Below the pieces are notes generated by a model. It ran no database searches, was not told the DNA's origin, and worked only from the letters and a program-made list of their open reading frames with translations. Below, piece after piece: positions 53,841 to 61,123 of a stretch of 63,405 nucleotides of DNA (position 1 is its first letter; every line of letters begins with the position of its first letter). The stretch comes from Kiritimatiellia bacterium (GTDB taxonomy: Bacteria > Verrucomicrobiota > Kiritimatiellia > RFP12 > UBA1067): contig JAFQYM010000021.1 in NCBI GenBank assembly GCA_017406465.1, positions 1-63,405 of the forward strand, in the 5' to 3' direction. Position numbers and translations under genes: made by a program.

Positions 53841-54491
53841 ATGAAGGTGTCGCGGGAGGTTGTGGGCGCAGAAAGCGTGGTTGTCGTCACCAGGCCGGTG
53901 CAGCTTCCAGGATGCTTTCTCCTTGTCTGGCTCTTGGTCTGGTCGCCGGGGGTTGTGCTCGCGGCGCATCACTTTTTGACGGTGGAGACCATTAAAAGTT
54001 CAGGGCTGCTGTCTGGCTTGCCGGGATGGTTGCAGGCCTCGATAGTCATGACGATGCTTTTGTTCATTTGGTGCCTTGCCTTATGGGGAGTCCTTCTCTC
54101 GTTCTTTGGCAAGAGAGAGATTCGGCTTGGGGCGAAGTGGGGCGAGTGCTTCACCGGCGTAGGGCGGTTTGGATGCAAGAAGCGTTTCCGCGTCGAGCCG
54201 GGATCGAAGCTCCTCATTGAGAAGCGTTTTGTCGAATACGCAGAACGTCCGAGCGGCACGGTCTATTGCTTGGTGCTGCGAAACTATGTCGAAAAGGACC
54301 TGCACCTGCTTGACACCTTCGACCTCGGCGAGTGCAAGGACTTGCAGAATGCGCTTGTTGAGAACAGCGACCTTGAGGCCGTGTTGTTCCCGCCTGACTA
54401 CACCGAGGAGACGCCGCATTTCGCATTCAAGGGCAAGATAAAGGCGCCGCGGAATCGTCAACAAATCCCGAAGAATCGGCCCCGCGAATAA
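53841..54491 (+). CDS. Membrane protein of unknown function
   Basis: A 216-residue protein with two hydrophobic segments (PGCFLLVWLLVWSPGVVLAA, near residues 25-44; SIVMTMLLFIWCLALWGVLLSF, near 68-90). A hydrophilic C-terminal domain of about 120 residues follows (FRVEPGSKLLIEKRFVEYAERPSGTVYCLVL). The layout is similar to its neighbour at 52856. It may be part of the same accessory operon. No family recognised. ATG 53841 has little Shine-Dalgarno support. Confidence 0.5.
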   Translation: MKVSREVVGAESVVVVTRPVQLPGCFLLVWLLVWSPGVVLAAHHFLTVETIKSSGLLSGLPGWLQASIVMTMLLFIWCLALWGVLLSFFGKREIRLGAKWGECFTGVGRFGCKKRFRVEPGSKLLIEKRFVEYAERPSGTVYCLVLRNYVEKDLHLLDTFDLGECKDLQNALVENSDLEAVLFPPDYTEETPHFAFKGKIKAPRNRQQIPKNRPRE

Positions 54492-54553
54492 TCGCGTTTC
54501 CCCATGCCAAGCCACCAAGCTATGCGTGGTTGATTTCGGCGTGGCGGTTTCGC

Positions 54554-54578
54554 TATAATATGTCCCAAAGCCGTTGAG
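54554..54578 (+). promoter_or_regulatory. Promoter/leader block shared with 56602-56626, copy 1
   Basis: TATAAT followed by ATGTCCCAAAGC, one variable base, then GTTG is virtually identical to the block at 56602-56626. Each copy precedes an accessory gene by about 30-40 bases. The sequence after the -10 would be the 5' end of the mRNA. Confidence 0.65.
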
Positions 54579-54617
54579 GATGGGGAACTGCCGCTGCAGT
54601 TCTATAGGAATGGTGCG

Positions 54618-55691
54618 GTGGGTAGTTCAAAACAGGATTGTGAAGTGACACGGAAAGAAAAATGGAAGCGAGCCATACCGATGGCGCTGGTGTGTGCGGC
54701 GACATTCGTTGCTGCATTCGTGCAAATCGTCTGTGTTATTACCTTCGTGAACGACGATACGTGCAGAAATTTTGCGAACTCGGTCTGCTGCGTTTGGCTT
54801 TTCGTCTCCGTGTTGCCGTTGCTGGTCGTCCTGTGCGGCAGGTGGTATGCGACGGCGATCGCCTACATTCTCGCACTTGGCGCGTTCTGCGCATATACTG
54901 CGCTTGATGCCTACACCTGGGAGGCGCCAGAGGGGGAAAGAAACGGGGTGCATGTCTTTTGCGACGGATTCGGGAAGGAATCGATGTATGACGGCGAGGA
55001 CAACGACCTGGTGAATAGCTTTCGCACTTTTAAGGAGTCGTTTATAAGGACGGCCGACAGCAAGGAGATATCAGACTCGCTGTTGGCAATTGCAAAAATT
55101 CCGGAAAGCGAACGCAAAAAGCGAGGCGACAGTCTTTTGCGGCATGTGGACACGCCAGACCCGCTTGCCCCGATGCTGAAACCACTCAGGCATCTGCGGA
55201 TCAAGGACGGCTGGATGCTGGACTGTCTTGTAGAAGGCAGCGCCGACAGCGCCGCATGGGTCAAGTTCTGCATGAGAAGGGGTGACGAGACGACCGATGT
55301 CGAGTATGTCCTCGACGGAACGCCCGAAAGCGCATGGGAGCGCGTGTTGATGGATTTCGCGGAGTCACAGTTCTTCCTTGTCTGGCATGCCGGTGCAGCA
55401 GGGAAGTGTATTGTGACCTCTGCCAAAAGGTTTAAGTATGAGGCCACAACACTGGAGGGCGGCGCAAAGGCGTGGAACACCTTTTCTCCCTTGACGCGAT
55501 TGCTGTTGCGGAGAAAAGACCTTAGACCATCAGTATCGGTTGAAGGCGGGGTGGCAACAGTTTCGTTCTGCATGTTCAGTTCGTTTCAGGGTTTGATTCG
55601 TAGTTGTTGCAAGGTAGACCTCAAGACGGGCGAGATAAAGAGCGAAGATTTCGAGATACTTGCGCCATATCATTGCGGTGTCATTTTCTGA
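54618..55691 (+). CDS. Membrane-anchored protein of unknown function
   Basis: A 357-residue protein beginning at GTG 54618. Three hydrophobic helices lie in the first ~105 residues (MALVCAATFVAAFVQIVCVITF, VCCVWLFVSVLPLLVVLC, AIAYILALGAFCAYTAL). A ~250-residue soluble domain with several charged beta segments follows. It has no recognisable catalytic motif. Its promoter/leader is shared with the lipoprotein gene at 56655, suggesting joint regulation. The AT-rich codon use fits the accessory island. Confidence 0.52.
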   Translation: MGSSKQDCEVTRKEKWKRAIPMALVCAATFVAAFVQIVCVITFVNDDTCRNFANSVCCVWLFVSVLPLLVVLCGRWYATAIAYILALGAFCAYTALDAYTWEAPEGERNGVHVFCDGFGKESMYDGEDNDLVNSFRTFKESFIRTADSKEISDSLLAIAKIPESERKKRGDSLLRHVDTPDPLAPMLKPLRHLRIKDGWMLDCLVEGSADSAAWVKFCMRRGDETTDVEYVLDGTPESAWERVLMDFAESQFFLVWHAGAAGKCIVTSAKRFKYEATTLEGGAKAWNTFSPLTRLLLRRKDLRPSVSVEGGVATVSFCMFSSFQGLIRSCCKVDLKTGEIKSEDFEILAPYHCGVIF

Positions 55692-55713
55692 ACAGTTGGC
55701 GACAGCCACCACA

Positions 55714-55740
55714 GAACCGTTGTAAAAGGCCTGTTTGCGC
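55714..55740 (+). repeat. 27-bp direct repeat, left copy
   Basis: A 27-base sequence running from GAACCGTTG to GTTTGCGC recurs without mismatch at 59242-59268 in the same orientation. Between them lie the Zeta-like pair, a lipoprotein gene and IS110. Confidence 0.88.
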
Positions 55741-55808
55741 GGTGCTGACGGTTTGCGCGACGTGTGGGTACGGGCCGCGTGGTGACACCGCGCAGAGTGG
55801 AATTATGC

Positions 55809-55814
55809 TATACT
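55809..55814 (+). promoter_or_regulatory. -10 element of the Zeta-like kinase gene
   Basis: ATGCTATACTATCC carries TATACT, ending 7 bases before GTG 55822. The same 14 bases recur at 58987-59000 beside the IS110 start. Confidence 0.5.
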
Positions 55815-55821
55815 ATCCATC

Positions 55822-56391
55822 GTGAGCAAGGATCTGTATATTCTCGCTGGCGCGAATGGTAGCGGCAAAAGCACAATTTCCAAGGTTCTGTTGCCGGGGG
55901 AGGGCATTGTATACATCAATCCTGACGACATAGCGCGAGAAATCAATCCCGCTGATCCTGTTGCGGCTCGCATTGAGGCTGGGCGTGAGGCTATTCGAAG
56001 AATTGATGCCTTGCTTGATCGGGGAGACTCGTTTGCCGTTGAATCTACGCTCTCAGGCAAAGCCCATGTCAAAATGATTGAACGAGCGAAATCGCTCGGT
56101 TACACGACGACGATTGCCTATGCGTTTGTTGACTCGGCGGCGGTTTGCATTGAGCGGATTGCAGTGCGTGTGAAGAATGGAGGTCATGACATCCCGCCAG
56201 AAGATGTCCTGCGCCGCTATGGACGCAGCAGGGAGAATTTCGCCAAGGTTTACGCCCCGATTGTAGACCATTGGATGCTTTATTACAATGGTGGAAATGA
56301 CTTTGTCCTTGTCGCACATGGCAATGGGGCTGTCAATGTGATTGCGAGTGAACGGTATAACAAGTTCATGGAGGGGTTATGCCTGAAATAG
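55822..56391 (+). CDS. Zeta-toxin-family kinase
   Basis: A 189-residue P-loop protein of the Zeta/PezT family. LYILAGANGSGKSTISK (about residues 5-21) is the Walker A. YINPDDIAREINPADPVAARIEAGREAIRRI carries the Asp/Glu/Arg substrate region. FAVESTLSGKAHVKMIERAKSLGY is the second conserved block. Zeta toxins phosphorylate UDP-N-acetylglucosamine and block wall synthesis; some chromosomal relatives act on other nucleotides. No epsilon-type antitoxin precedes it. Instead a 69-codon gene overlaps its end. The start is a GTG with no leader predicted. Confidence 0.82.
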   Translation: MSKDLYILAGANGSGKSTISKVLLPGEGIVYINPDDIAREINPADPVAARIEAGREAIRRIDALLDRGDSFAVESTLSGKAHVKMIERAKSLGYTTTIAYAFVDSAAVCIERIAVRVKNGGHDIPPEDVLRRYGRSRENFAKVYAPIVDHWMLYYNGGNDFVLVAHGNGAVNVIASERYNKFMEGLCLK

Positions 56392-56588
56392 TGGAAAAGA
56401 TGACTCGTATCGGCAACACGGCCGTTCATGCTGCGCAGGAAGAAAACCGGCGCAAGGGTATACCCAATGTCTATGTCCTGAACGGAACGATTGTTTGGCA
56501 GTTGCCGGATGGTTCGGTCACGACAAAGCGTCCGGACGCGTTGCTGGCACCAACCCCCAATGATGCCGCTGGCAGACCCAGCATCTGA
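56379..56588 (+). CDS. Small protein paired with the Zeta-like kinase (candidate antitoxin)
   Basis: A 69-residue product whose gene overlaps the kinase gene by 13 bases, which implies coupling. It has an N-terminal helix (EIVEKMTRIGNTAVHAAQEENRRKG) and a compact beta-hairpin motif, IPNVYVLNGTIVWQLPDGSVT. From memory, similar IPNVYxxNGxIxxxLPDGxI proteins accompany Zeta-like genes in Bacteroidota. That would support a conserved partner, but this recollection is unverified. The role as antitoxin is inferred. Confidence 0.68.
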   Translation: MPEIVEKMTRIGNTAVHAAQEENRRKGIPNVYVLNGTIVWQLPDGSVTTKRPDALLAPTPNDAAGRPSI

Positions 56589-56626
56589 TTTTTGCAATCA
56601 GTATAATATGTCCCAAAGCAGTTGGG
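56585..56626 (+). promoter_or_regulatory. Hairpin plus shared promoter/leader block, copy 2
   Basis: CTGATT-TTTGC-AATCAG (56585-56601) forms a stem over the end of the small gene. It is followed directly by TATAAT (56602-56607) and the ATGTCCCAAAGC-N-GTTG leader also found at 54554. The TGCAA here is part of the stem and not the 21-base direct repeat of the GH92 promoters. Confidence 0.58.
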
Positions 56627-56654
56627 AAAGAGGAAAGAGGCAGAAAGCAACGAA

Positions 56655-57851
56655 ATGGGCGATAAAAAGAGCAACGCCAATTGGGTGTATCCCCATTTGA
56701 TCATATTTGCTGCGCTTGTGGCATTTGCAATGTCGGGGTGCAATAGTTTTACGGACACAAACACTTCTTCGCCCAATGCTGACGGCGATAGAGTGCGCGC
56801 GTCATTTATAATCACTGAAAACCCTGCCAGATGCGAGTGTGATGATGAGGGCGTAAAGGTTACGAGAGACGGATTTCGCGCGGCCATTGCACGGCTTGCA
56901 GGAATGCCGCCCGGGAAAGAACTGGACTTGTCCGTTACGACCGACTATCTTTGCTGTGATTATGAACGGGAATTGTCCGCACTGTCGTCGCTGACTAATT
57001 TTTCGGCAGTGTCGCTGGCTGTTCGCCGTGCCCATGGCGAGCTCGACCTCTCGGCGCTTGCCAAACTGCCATTGCGCCATCTGACGATTGACCGGCCTTT
57101 AGGTTGGAAATTGCCTTTGCCCAAAGTGTTGGGCCTGGAATCGTCGTCTGTAGAAGGGCTCACTTTGATTGGCTGTCATGGCGTAAATGGCTTTTGCGAC
57201 TTGCCGAAGTTGAAAGTCGTAGAATGCAAACTGGATGTGTTGGGAATGTATGAAATCTCATCAGCGGAAATAAGAAGCCGATTCCCGTCTGTCGAGCGCG
57301 TGTTCGGCAACGGCGTCTATCCTCCAGATCTTCCGCCGTTCATCGCCACAAATGCCATCACTTCGCTCAGTTATCGTGAATGGGGGGCGTTGAGCGGCCC
57401 GGACGAGCGTTATTCCATCGATTTTGCGAATAGGCGAGTGTTCGTTGAAGTCTACAATTATCGTTTCTTGCGCGAGACGAAGAACCCCTGTGTCCTAAAG
57501 GGCGAGAGACTTTGCCTTCGAAAAGACTGGGAGAAAATACTGGCTTGCATTGAAGAAGTAAATATAGACAGCTGGGTGGACAATTATCGCAATCCCAATA
57601 TATGCGATGGAACATTGTGGCAATTGGAACTTTTCAGCGGCACTAATGTAATCAGGCGAATCAAAGGCGACAATGCTGCACCGCCGGAGTTCAAGAAATT
57701 CTGCACAGTGAAGCAGGTTGCTTTCGACAAGTTTGGGGGATGCTCGCTTTGGTATCCAAAGCAGCGTGATGAAATGATGAAATTGATAGAGGCCGCAGAG
57801 AAAACGGCGGAGACAGAATCGGCGGAGACAGCAACTGTAATTCTCGAATAA
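56655..57851 (+). CDS. Lipoprotein of unknown function with LRR-like middle region
   Basis: Starting at ATG 56655 gives a 398-residue protein. Its signal peptide (LIIFAALVAFAMSGC) ends in a lipobox, AMSGC, so the mature protein is probably lipid-anchored by Lgt/Lsp/Lnt. Residues ~90-200 contain leucine-rich segments (LSALSSLTNFSAVSLAV, LPLRHLTIDRPLG, LGLESSSVEGLTLIGC) suggestive of an LRR fold. The tail is acidic and repetitive (EKTAETESAETAT). An upstream TTG at 56622 is within the putative leader. It shares a promoter/leader block with the gene at 54618. Confidence 0.65.
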   Translation: MGDKKSNANWVYPHLIIFAALVAFAMSGCNSFTDTNTSSPNADGDRVRASFIITENPARCECDDEGVKVTRDGFRAAIARLAGMPPGKELDLSVTTDYLCCDYERELSALSSLTNFSAVSLAVRRAHGELDLSALAKLPLRHLTIDRPLGWKLPLPKVLGLESSSVEGLTLIGCHGVNGFCDLPKLKVVECKLDVLGMYEISSAEIRSRFPSVERVFGNGVYPPDLPPFIATNAITSLSYREWGALSGPDERYSIDFANRRVFVEVYNYRFLRETKNPCVLKGERLCLRKDWEKILACIEEVNIDSWVDNYRNPNICDGTLWQLELFSGTNVIRRIKGDNAAPPEFKKFCTVKQVAFDKFGGCSLWYPKQRDEMMKLIEAAEKTAETESAETATVILE

Positions 57852-57983
57852 AATTTTCTGGCATTGTCTAAGAGCATGGCTCTCCGCCTCTTGCGCTCCA
57901 GCGCAAGGGAAAAGAAAGCAAGGAGGATGAGGGGAGCGGGGAGAAGGAGGAAGGGAAGAGAAACCAGCCCCTCGCATGTTCGG
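57852..57983. other. IS110 downstream flank: double hairpin and purine-rich tract
   Basis: This region lies beyond the transposase stop. It holds AGAGC-ATG-GCTCT (57871-57883) and a perfect 7-bp stem CTTGCGC-TCCA-GCGCAAG (57890-57907). A ~60-base strand of almost only purines on the plus strand (about 57905-57963) follows. It probably includes the element's right end and/or terminators. The exact end could not be fixed. Confidence 0.5.
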
Positions 57984-58988
57984 TCACGCAGCTTTTCTCT
58001 TTCTTGTCGCAATGGCGTTGCGTTTCGTGGATTCCGGTTCTGGCCTTGGCGTGAAGTCCGGGTCTCTTGCGATCCTGTTGAGCAGCGACAGGAGCTTTCG
58101 CATCGTCGGCACCATGGCCCATTTGTGGGGATGCCCCTCCGCGCGTTTCTTGCGGTAGTATGCGCCCAGGATCGAGTTCCACATCAGGGAGGCCGTCGCC
58201 GCCATGTAGAGCGCGTTGCGCACGTCCTGGCGACCGCCCCATATTCTCCGAAGCCGATCCCTGGACCCGCTCTGGTCTTCCTCCGGAGAGATGCCGACGA
58301 GCCGGTTTAGCTTTTCGTCGGAAAGCGTCCCGATCTCCGGCAGCCCCGCGAGAATCGATATCGCCGTGATCGCCCCGACTCCGCCGACTTGCGTGAACCG
58401 CTCGCACAGTTTGTTCGTGCTGTCGTTCTTCCGCACGGTCTCGAGGCACAGGCGCTCCGCCTTGGCGATCAGCTTGTTAATGCGCTTTATCTGCTCCTTC
58501 AGCAGGGCCTTCATGTCGGGGTCGACCTCGGTCTCGAGCCTGTTTACCATGGCCGTGCGCGAGTCCGACATAGCCTGGCGGAACCTGGCCCGCCGCTTCA
58601 GCTCCACGGCTTCCACGTCCTTCTCCTCGAGGACGCGCACCCCTATCTTGTCCGCGAAGCGGGAGATGAGCGCCGCGTCGATCGAGTCGTTCTTCGAGAG
58701 GCACCCCTCGGCCCTGGCGAACTGCCGCACGCGCAGGGCGTCGGCGTAGGCCACGGGGATCCCGAACTTGTGCATGAAGGCGATCAGCTCCAGCTCGTAG
58801 CCGCCAGTGGGCTCGACGCAGACCGTCGCCCCGGCCTTCCTCGCGAGGTCGCGGAGTTCCCTGAACCCCGCGACGCCGTTGTCGAGTTCCTTCGCCGTCG
58901 GGCGCATCCCTTCCTTCTGCGCCGGGACGAACACGTCGAGTTTCTCCTTGGAAACGTCGACCCCAATGTGCACAACGTCTGATTTCAT
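57984..58988 (-). mobile_element. IS110-family transposase (recombinase)
   Basis: A 334-residue IS110-type recombinase. The N-terminal RuvC-like DEDD domain has D11 (IGVDVSKEKLD), E59 (CVEPTGGYE), and D101/D104 (SKNDSIDAALI). The C-terminal Tnp_IS110 domain has the HhH-like GVGAITAISILAGLPEIG and the catalytic Ser region EDQSGSRDRLRRIWGGR. The family is guided by a bridge RNA made from a non-coding end of the element. All catalytic residues are present, so it may be active. ATG 58988 is only 4-5 bases from a -10-like TAGTAT on the minus strand. The upstream 200 bases are strongly structured (see next entry). Confidence 0.9.
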
Positions 58989-59215
58989 GCTATACTATCC
59001 TTGTCTGGAGGCTGAACCGGGAGACTAGACGACTCCCGAAACGCCTACGCAACTGTTGAGCCTTTAGACGAAACGCGGCGGGGGCTATGCTGTCCCTGAG
59101 AGTTAGACCTCTGGACCCTGAAGAGCCTCACCGCCGCAGGCCCGCCGAGGAAGGCCTTTCTCGGCGGGCCGTTCTGTCCGGACACTCGTCCGGCTGAACA
59201 GTGGGATAGTCTACC
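58989..59215 (-). ncRNA. Candidate IS110 left end encoding a bridge RNA
   Basis: This is the non-coding region directly upstream of the transposase start. It has a stem CGGGAG/CTCCCG with a 9-base loop (59018-59038), an 11-bp perfect stem GGCCCGCCGAG/CTCGGCGGGCC (59139-59170), and a third stem GTTC..CCGGAC/GTCCGG..GAAC with an internal loop (59171-59199). In studied IS110 elements a bridge RNA is encoded here, in the same direction as the recombinase. Boundaries and loops are estimates. A -10-like TATACT also reads outward on the plus strand (58991-58996), so an oppositely oriented transcript is possible. Confidence 0.5.
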
Positions 59216-59241
59216 AAATCCCGATTAGACAAGACCCCGCG

Positions 59242-59268
59242 GAACCGTTGTAAAAGGCCTGTTTGCGC
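59242..59268 (+). repeat. 27-bp direct repeat, right copy
   Basis: Matches 55714-55740 base for base. Just beyond is a hairpin GCGCAC...GTGCGC (59265-59284). The 59269-59375 stretch contains no recognised gene. Confidence 0.88.
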
Positions 59269-59375
59269 ACGGTGTTGAGTGCGCAAGTAGTTAAGCGAGC
59301 CGACGATAAGTCGGTGAGCGCGGATGCTACGAAGAAAAACGCGCCATTTAGTGACTTGCCGTGAGGAAATGAAAT

Positions 59376-59416
59376 AAAAAAAGAGGCGCCCGGCGTGAAG
59401 CCGAGCGTCTCTTTTT
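59376..59416. terminator. Bidirectional rho-independent terminator
   Basis: AAAAAAA precedes a 12-base imperfect stem (59383-59394 with 59400-59411) and TTTTT follows. It has the A-run/stem/T-run layout that works in both directions. It would end gdhA transcription from the right. Confidence 0.75.
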
Positions 59417-59437
59417 CAGAACTTTCTGCGGTAGCGA

Positions 59438-59513
59438 GGCGGTGGAGCGAATGTCCGAGCGAGCGGATACGGCGTATTCGCCGAGGGTCCGCGAGGAGGA
59501 GCATTCGGCCGCC
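59438..59513 (-). repeat. 76-bp interspersed palindromic repeat, copy B
   Basis: The reverse complement of copy A, with three differences seen by eye. Two of them are compensatory in the middle stem (CGAATG/CATTCG instead of CGAAGG/CCTTCG). It lies 13 bases beyond the gdhA stop. Confidence 0.9.
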
Positions 59514-59526
59514 GCCTCGCCGCTGC

Positions 59527-60894
59527 TTAGCAGACGCCCTGCGCGACCATCGCGTCGGCGACCTTCGTGAAGCCGGCGATGTTTGCACCGACAACGTAGT
59601 TGCCTTTCTTGCCGTACTTGGCGGCGGCTTCCCACGCGTTGTCGTGAATGGCCTTCATGATGCCCTTGAGCTTCGCATCGACTTCCTCGCGGCTCCAGGA
59701 GAGGCGCTCGGAGTTCTGCGACATCTCGAGACCCGAGGTCGCGACGCCACCGGCGTTCGACGCCTTGCCGGGCGAGTACATGATCTTCGCCTTGACGAAC
59801 GCGTCGATCGCGTCAGGCGTCGAAGGCATGTTCGCGCCTTCGCCGACGAGCGTGCAGCCATGCTTGAGGAGGTACGCGGCATCCTTGCCGTCGAGCTCGT
59901 TCTGGCGGGCGCACGGGAACGCGGCGTCGATCTTGTCGACGAGCTGCCAGCTGTTCTTCTTAGCGACGAACTGGACGCCCTTGGCCTTGATCTCGCTGAG
60001 CTCGCCGCGCTTGACCGTCTTGAGGTTCATGACCTCGGCGAGCAGGTCGGGCGTGATGCCGTCCTTGACGACGATCGAGCCGGAGCGGTCGGAGAGCGTG
60101 AGCACCTTCGCGCCGAGGTGCATGAGCTTCTGGGCCGCGTAGGTCGCGACGTTGCCAGAACCGGAGATAACGCAGCGCTTGCCCTCGAAGGTCTGGCCGC
60201 GCTTCGCAAGCATGTTCTCGGCGAAGTAGACATCGCCGTAGCCGGTCGCCTCGGGGCGGATCAGCGAGCCGCCGAAGGAGAGACCCTTGCCCGTGAGAAC
60301 GCCCGTCCACTCGTTGGCGAGGCGCTTGTACTGGCCGAAGAGGTAGCCGATTTCGCGGCCGCCGACGTTCATGTCGCCTGCGGGGACGTCGGTGTCAGGG
60401 CCGATGTGGCGGAAGAGCTCCGTCATGAAGCTCTGGCAGAAGCGCATAACCTCGGCGTCGCTGCAGCGCTTGCCGGGGGTGTGGGGGCTCTGCTTCGGGT
60501 TGAAGTCCGAGCCGCCCTTGCCGCCGCCCATCGGAAGCGTGGTGAGCGAGTTCTTGAAGACCTGCTCGAAGGCGAGGAACTTGAGGACGGAGAGGTTGAC
60601 CGAGGGGTCGAAGCGGAGACCGCCTTTGTATGGGCCAATCGCGCTGTTCTGCTGGATGCGGTAGCCGCGGTTGACGCGGACTTTGCCCGTGTCGTCCACC
60701 CACGGAACGCGGAATATAACAACGCGTTCAGGCTCGACGATGCGCTCGAGAATCGCGTTCTGTTCATACTGCGGATTCGCCTTGAGAACCGGGTCGAGCG
60801 TGAGGAGCACTTCCTCGGCGGCCTGGATAAACTCGGGTTCGTTCGCGTTCTTCGCCTTGAGGTTCTTCAAGACGCTGTCAACGTATTTGCTCAT
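59527..60894 (-). CDS. gdhA: NADP-type glutamate dehydrogenase
   Basis: A hexameric-type glutamate dehydrogenase of 455 residues. It makes glutamate from 2-oxoglutarate and ammonium and is a major ammonia-assimilating enzyme. The substrate-domain blocks are RVNRGYRIQQNSAIGPYKGGLRF and TLPMGGGKGGSDFNPK, which contains the catalytic Lys. PAGDMNVGGREIGYLFGQYK follows. The coenzyme domain has CVISGSGNVATYAAQKLMHLGA, with GSGN typical of NADP-type bacterial GDHs. The gene ends with a 76-bp repeat and a bidirectional terminator. Upstream is a sigma-54-type promoter and a divergent bEBP gene, so expression is probably nitrogen-controlled. The start ATG 60894 follows GAAGGTT. Confidence 0.95.
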   Translation of the reverse strand: MSKYVDSVLKNLKAKNANEPEFIQAAEEVLLTLDPVLKANPQYEQNAILERIVEPERVVIFRVPWVDDTGKVRVNRGYRIQQNSAIGPYKGGLRFDPSVNLSVLKFLAFEQVFKNSLTTLPMGGGKGGSDFNPKQSPHTPGKRCSDAEVMRFCQSFMTELFRHIGPDTDVPAGDMNVGGREIGYLFGQYKRLANEWTGVLTGKGLSFGGSLIRPEATGYGDVYFAENMLAKRGQTFEGKRCVISGSGNVATYAAQKLMHLGAKVLTLSDRSGSIVVKDGITPDLLAEVMNLKTVKRGELSEIKAKGVQFVAKKNSWQLVDKIDAAFPCARQNELDGKDAAYLLKHGCTLVGEGANMPSTPDAIDAFVKAKIMYSPGKASNAGGVATSGLEMSQNSERLSWSREEVDAKLKGIMKAIHDNAWEAAAKYGKKGNYVVGANIAGFTKVADAMVAQGVC

Positions 60895-60945
60895 GTTAAC
60901 CTTCGTTGTTTGTTGTTGTTTCGGTACAAGACCTTTGCTTAGAAT

Positions 60946-60966
60946 ATTATAGCAAAAATTGTGCCA
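60946..60966 (-). promoter_or_regulatory. Sigma-54 (-24/-12) promoter of gdhA, overlapping a TATAAT box
   Basis: Read on the minus strand, AAGTGGCACAATTTTTGCTATAAT matches TGGCAC-N5-TTGC exactly (TGGCAC = complement of 60961-60966; TTGCT = complement of 60951-60955). A TATAAT (60951-60946) overlaps the -12 element, so a sigma-70-type start could overlap. The adjacent bEBP gene supports the sigma-54 reading. Confidence 0.78.
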
Positions 60967-60999
60967 CTTGGCTTGCGTGGGGCGTTTTCGGGTTATTTG

Positions 61000-61045
61000 T
61001 TACAAGCTTTGTAATTCTTCAATTTTACAATTACATGATTTGTAA
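61000..61045. promoter_or_regulatory. Candidate enhancer sites (TTACAA/TTGTAA palindromes) for the NifA-like activator
   Basis: Two inverted repeats are present: TTACAA-GCT-TTGTAA (61000-61014) and TTACAA-N9-TTGTAA (61025-61045). A further TGTTACATGATG is at 61060-61071. They lie ~35-90 bases upstream of the gdhA -24 box, a usual place for activator sites. They also lie upstream of the regulator's own -10. Confidence 0.5.
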
Positions 61046-61102
61046 CATTTGGTGGCTTCTGTTACATGATGTTTCCAATGGCATGGTAATTGCTTCATTT
61101 GA

Positions 61103-61108
61103 TATAAT
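61103..61108 (+). promoter_or_regulatory. -10 element of the NifA-like regulator gene
   Basis: TTTGATATAATATGCG: TATAAT ends directly before an in-frame ATG at 61109. That ATG could hardly be in the transcript, so the ATG at 61124 is preferred. Confidence 0.6.
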
Positions 61109-61123
61109 ATGCGTCACCACAAA

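Noticed and set aside
56591..56601. Third XylR-type operator (TTTTTGCAA) near 56.59 kb
   Set aside because: There is no second TGCAA 21 bases away; the bases belong to a CTGATT/AATCAG hairpin.
59395..60942. Plus-strand open frame opposite gdhA
   Set aside because: gdhA on the other strand carries all family motifs, while this frame is low-complexity Ala/Glu/Val/Leu sequence produced by codon bias.
61109..61123. ATG at 61109 as the start of the NifA-like regulator
   Set aside because: It directly follows the TATAAT box, so it would lie upstream of or at the transcription start; the next in-frame ATG (61124) is more reasonable.
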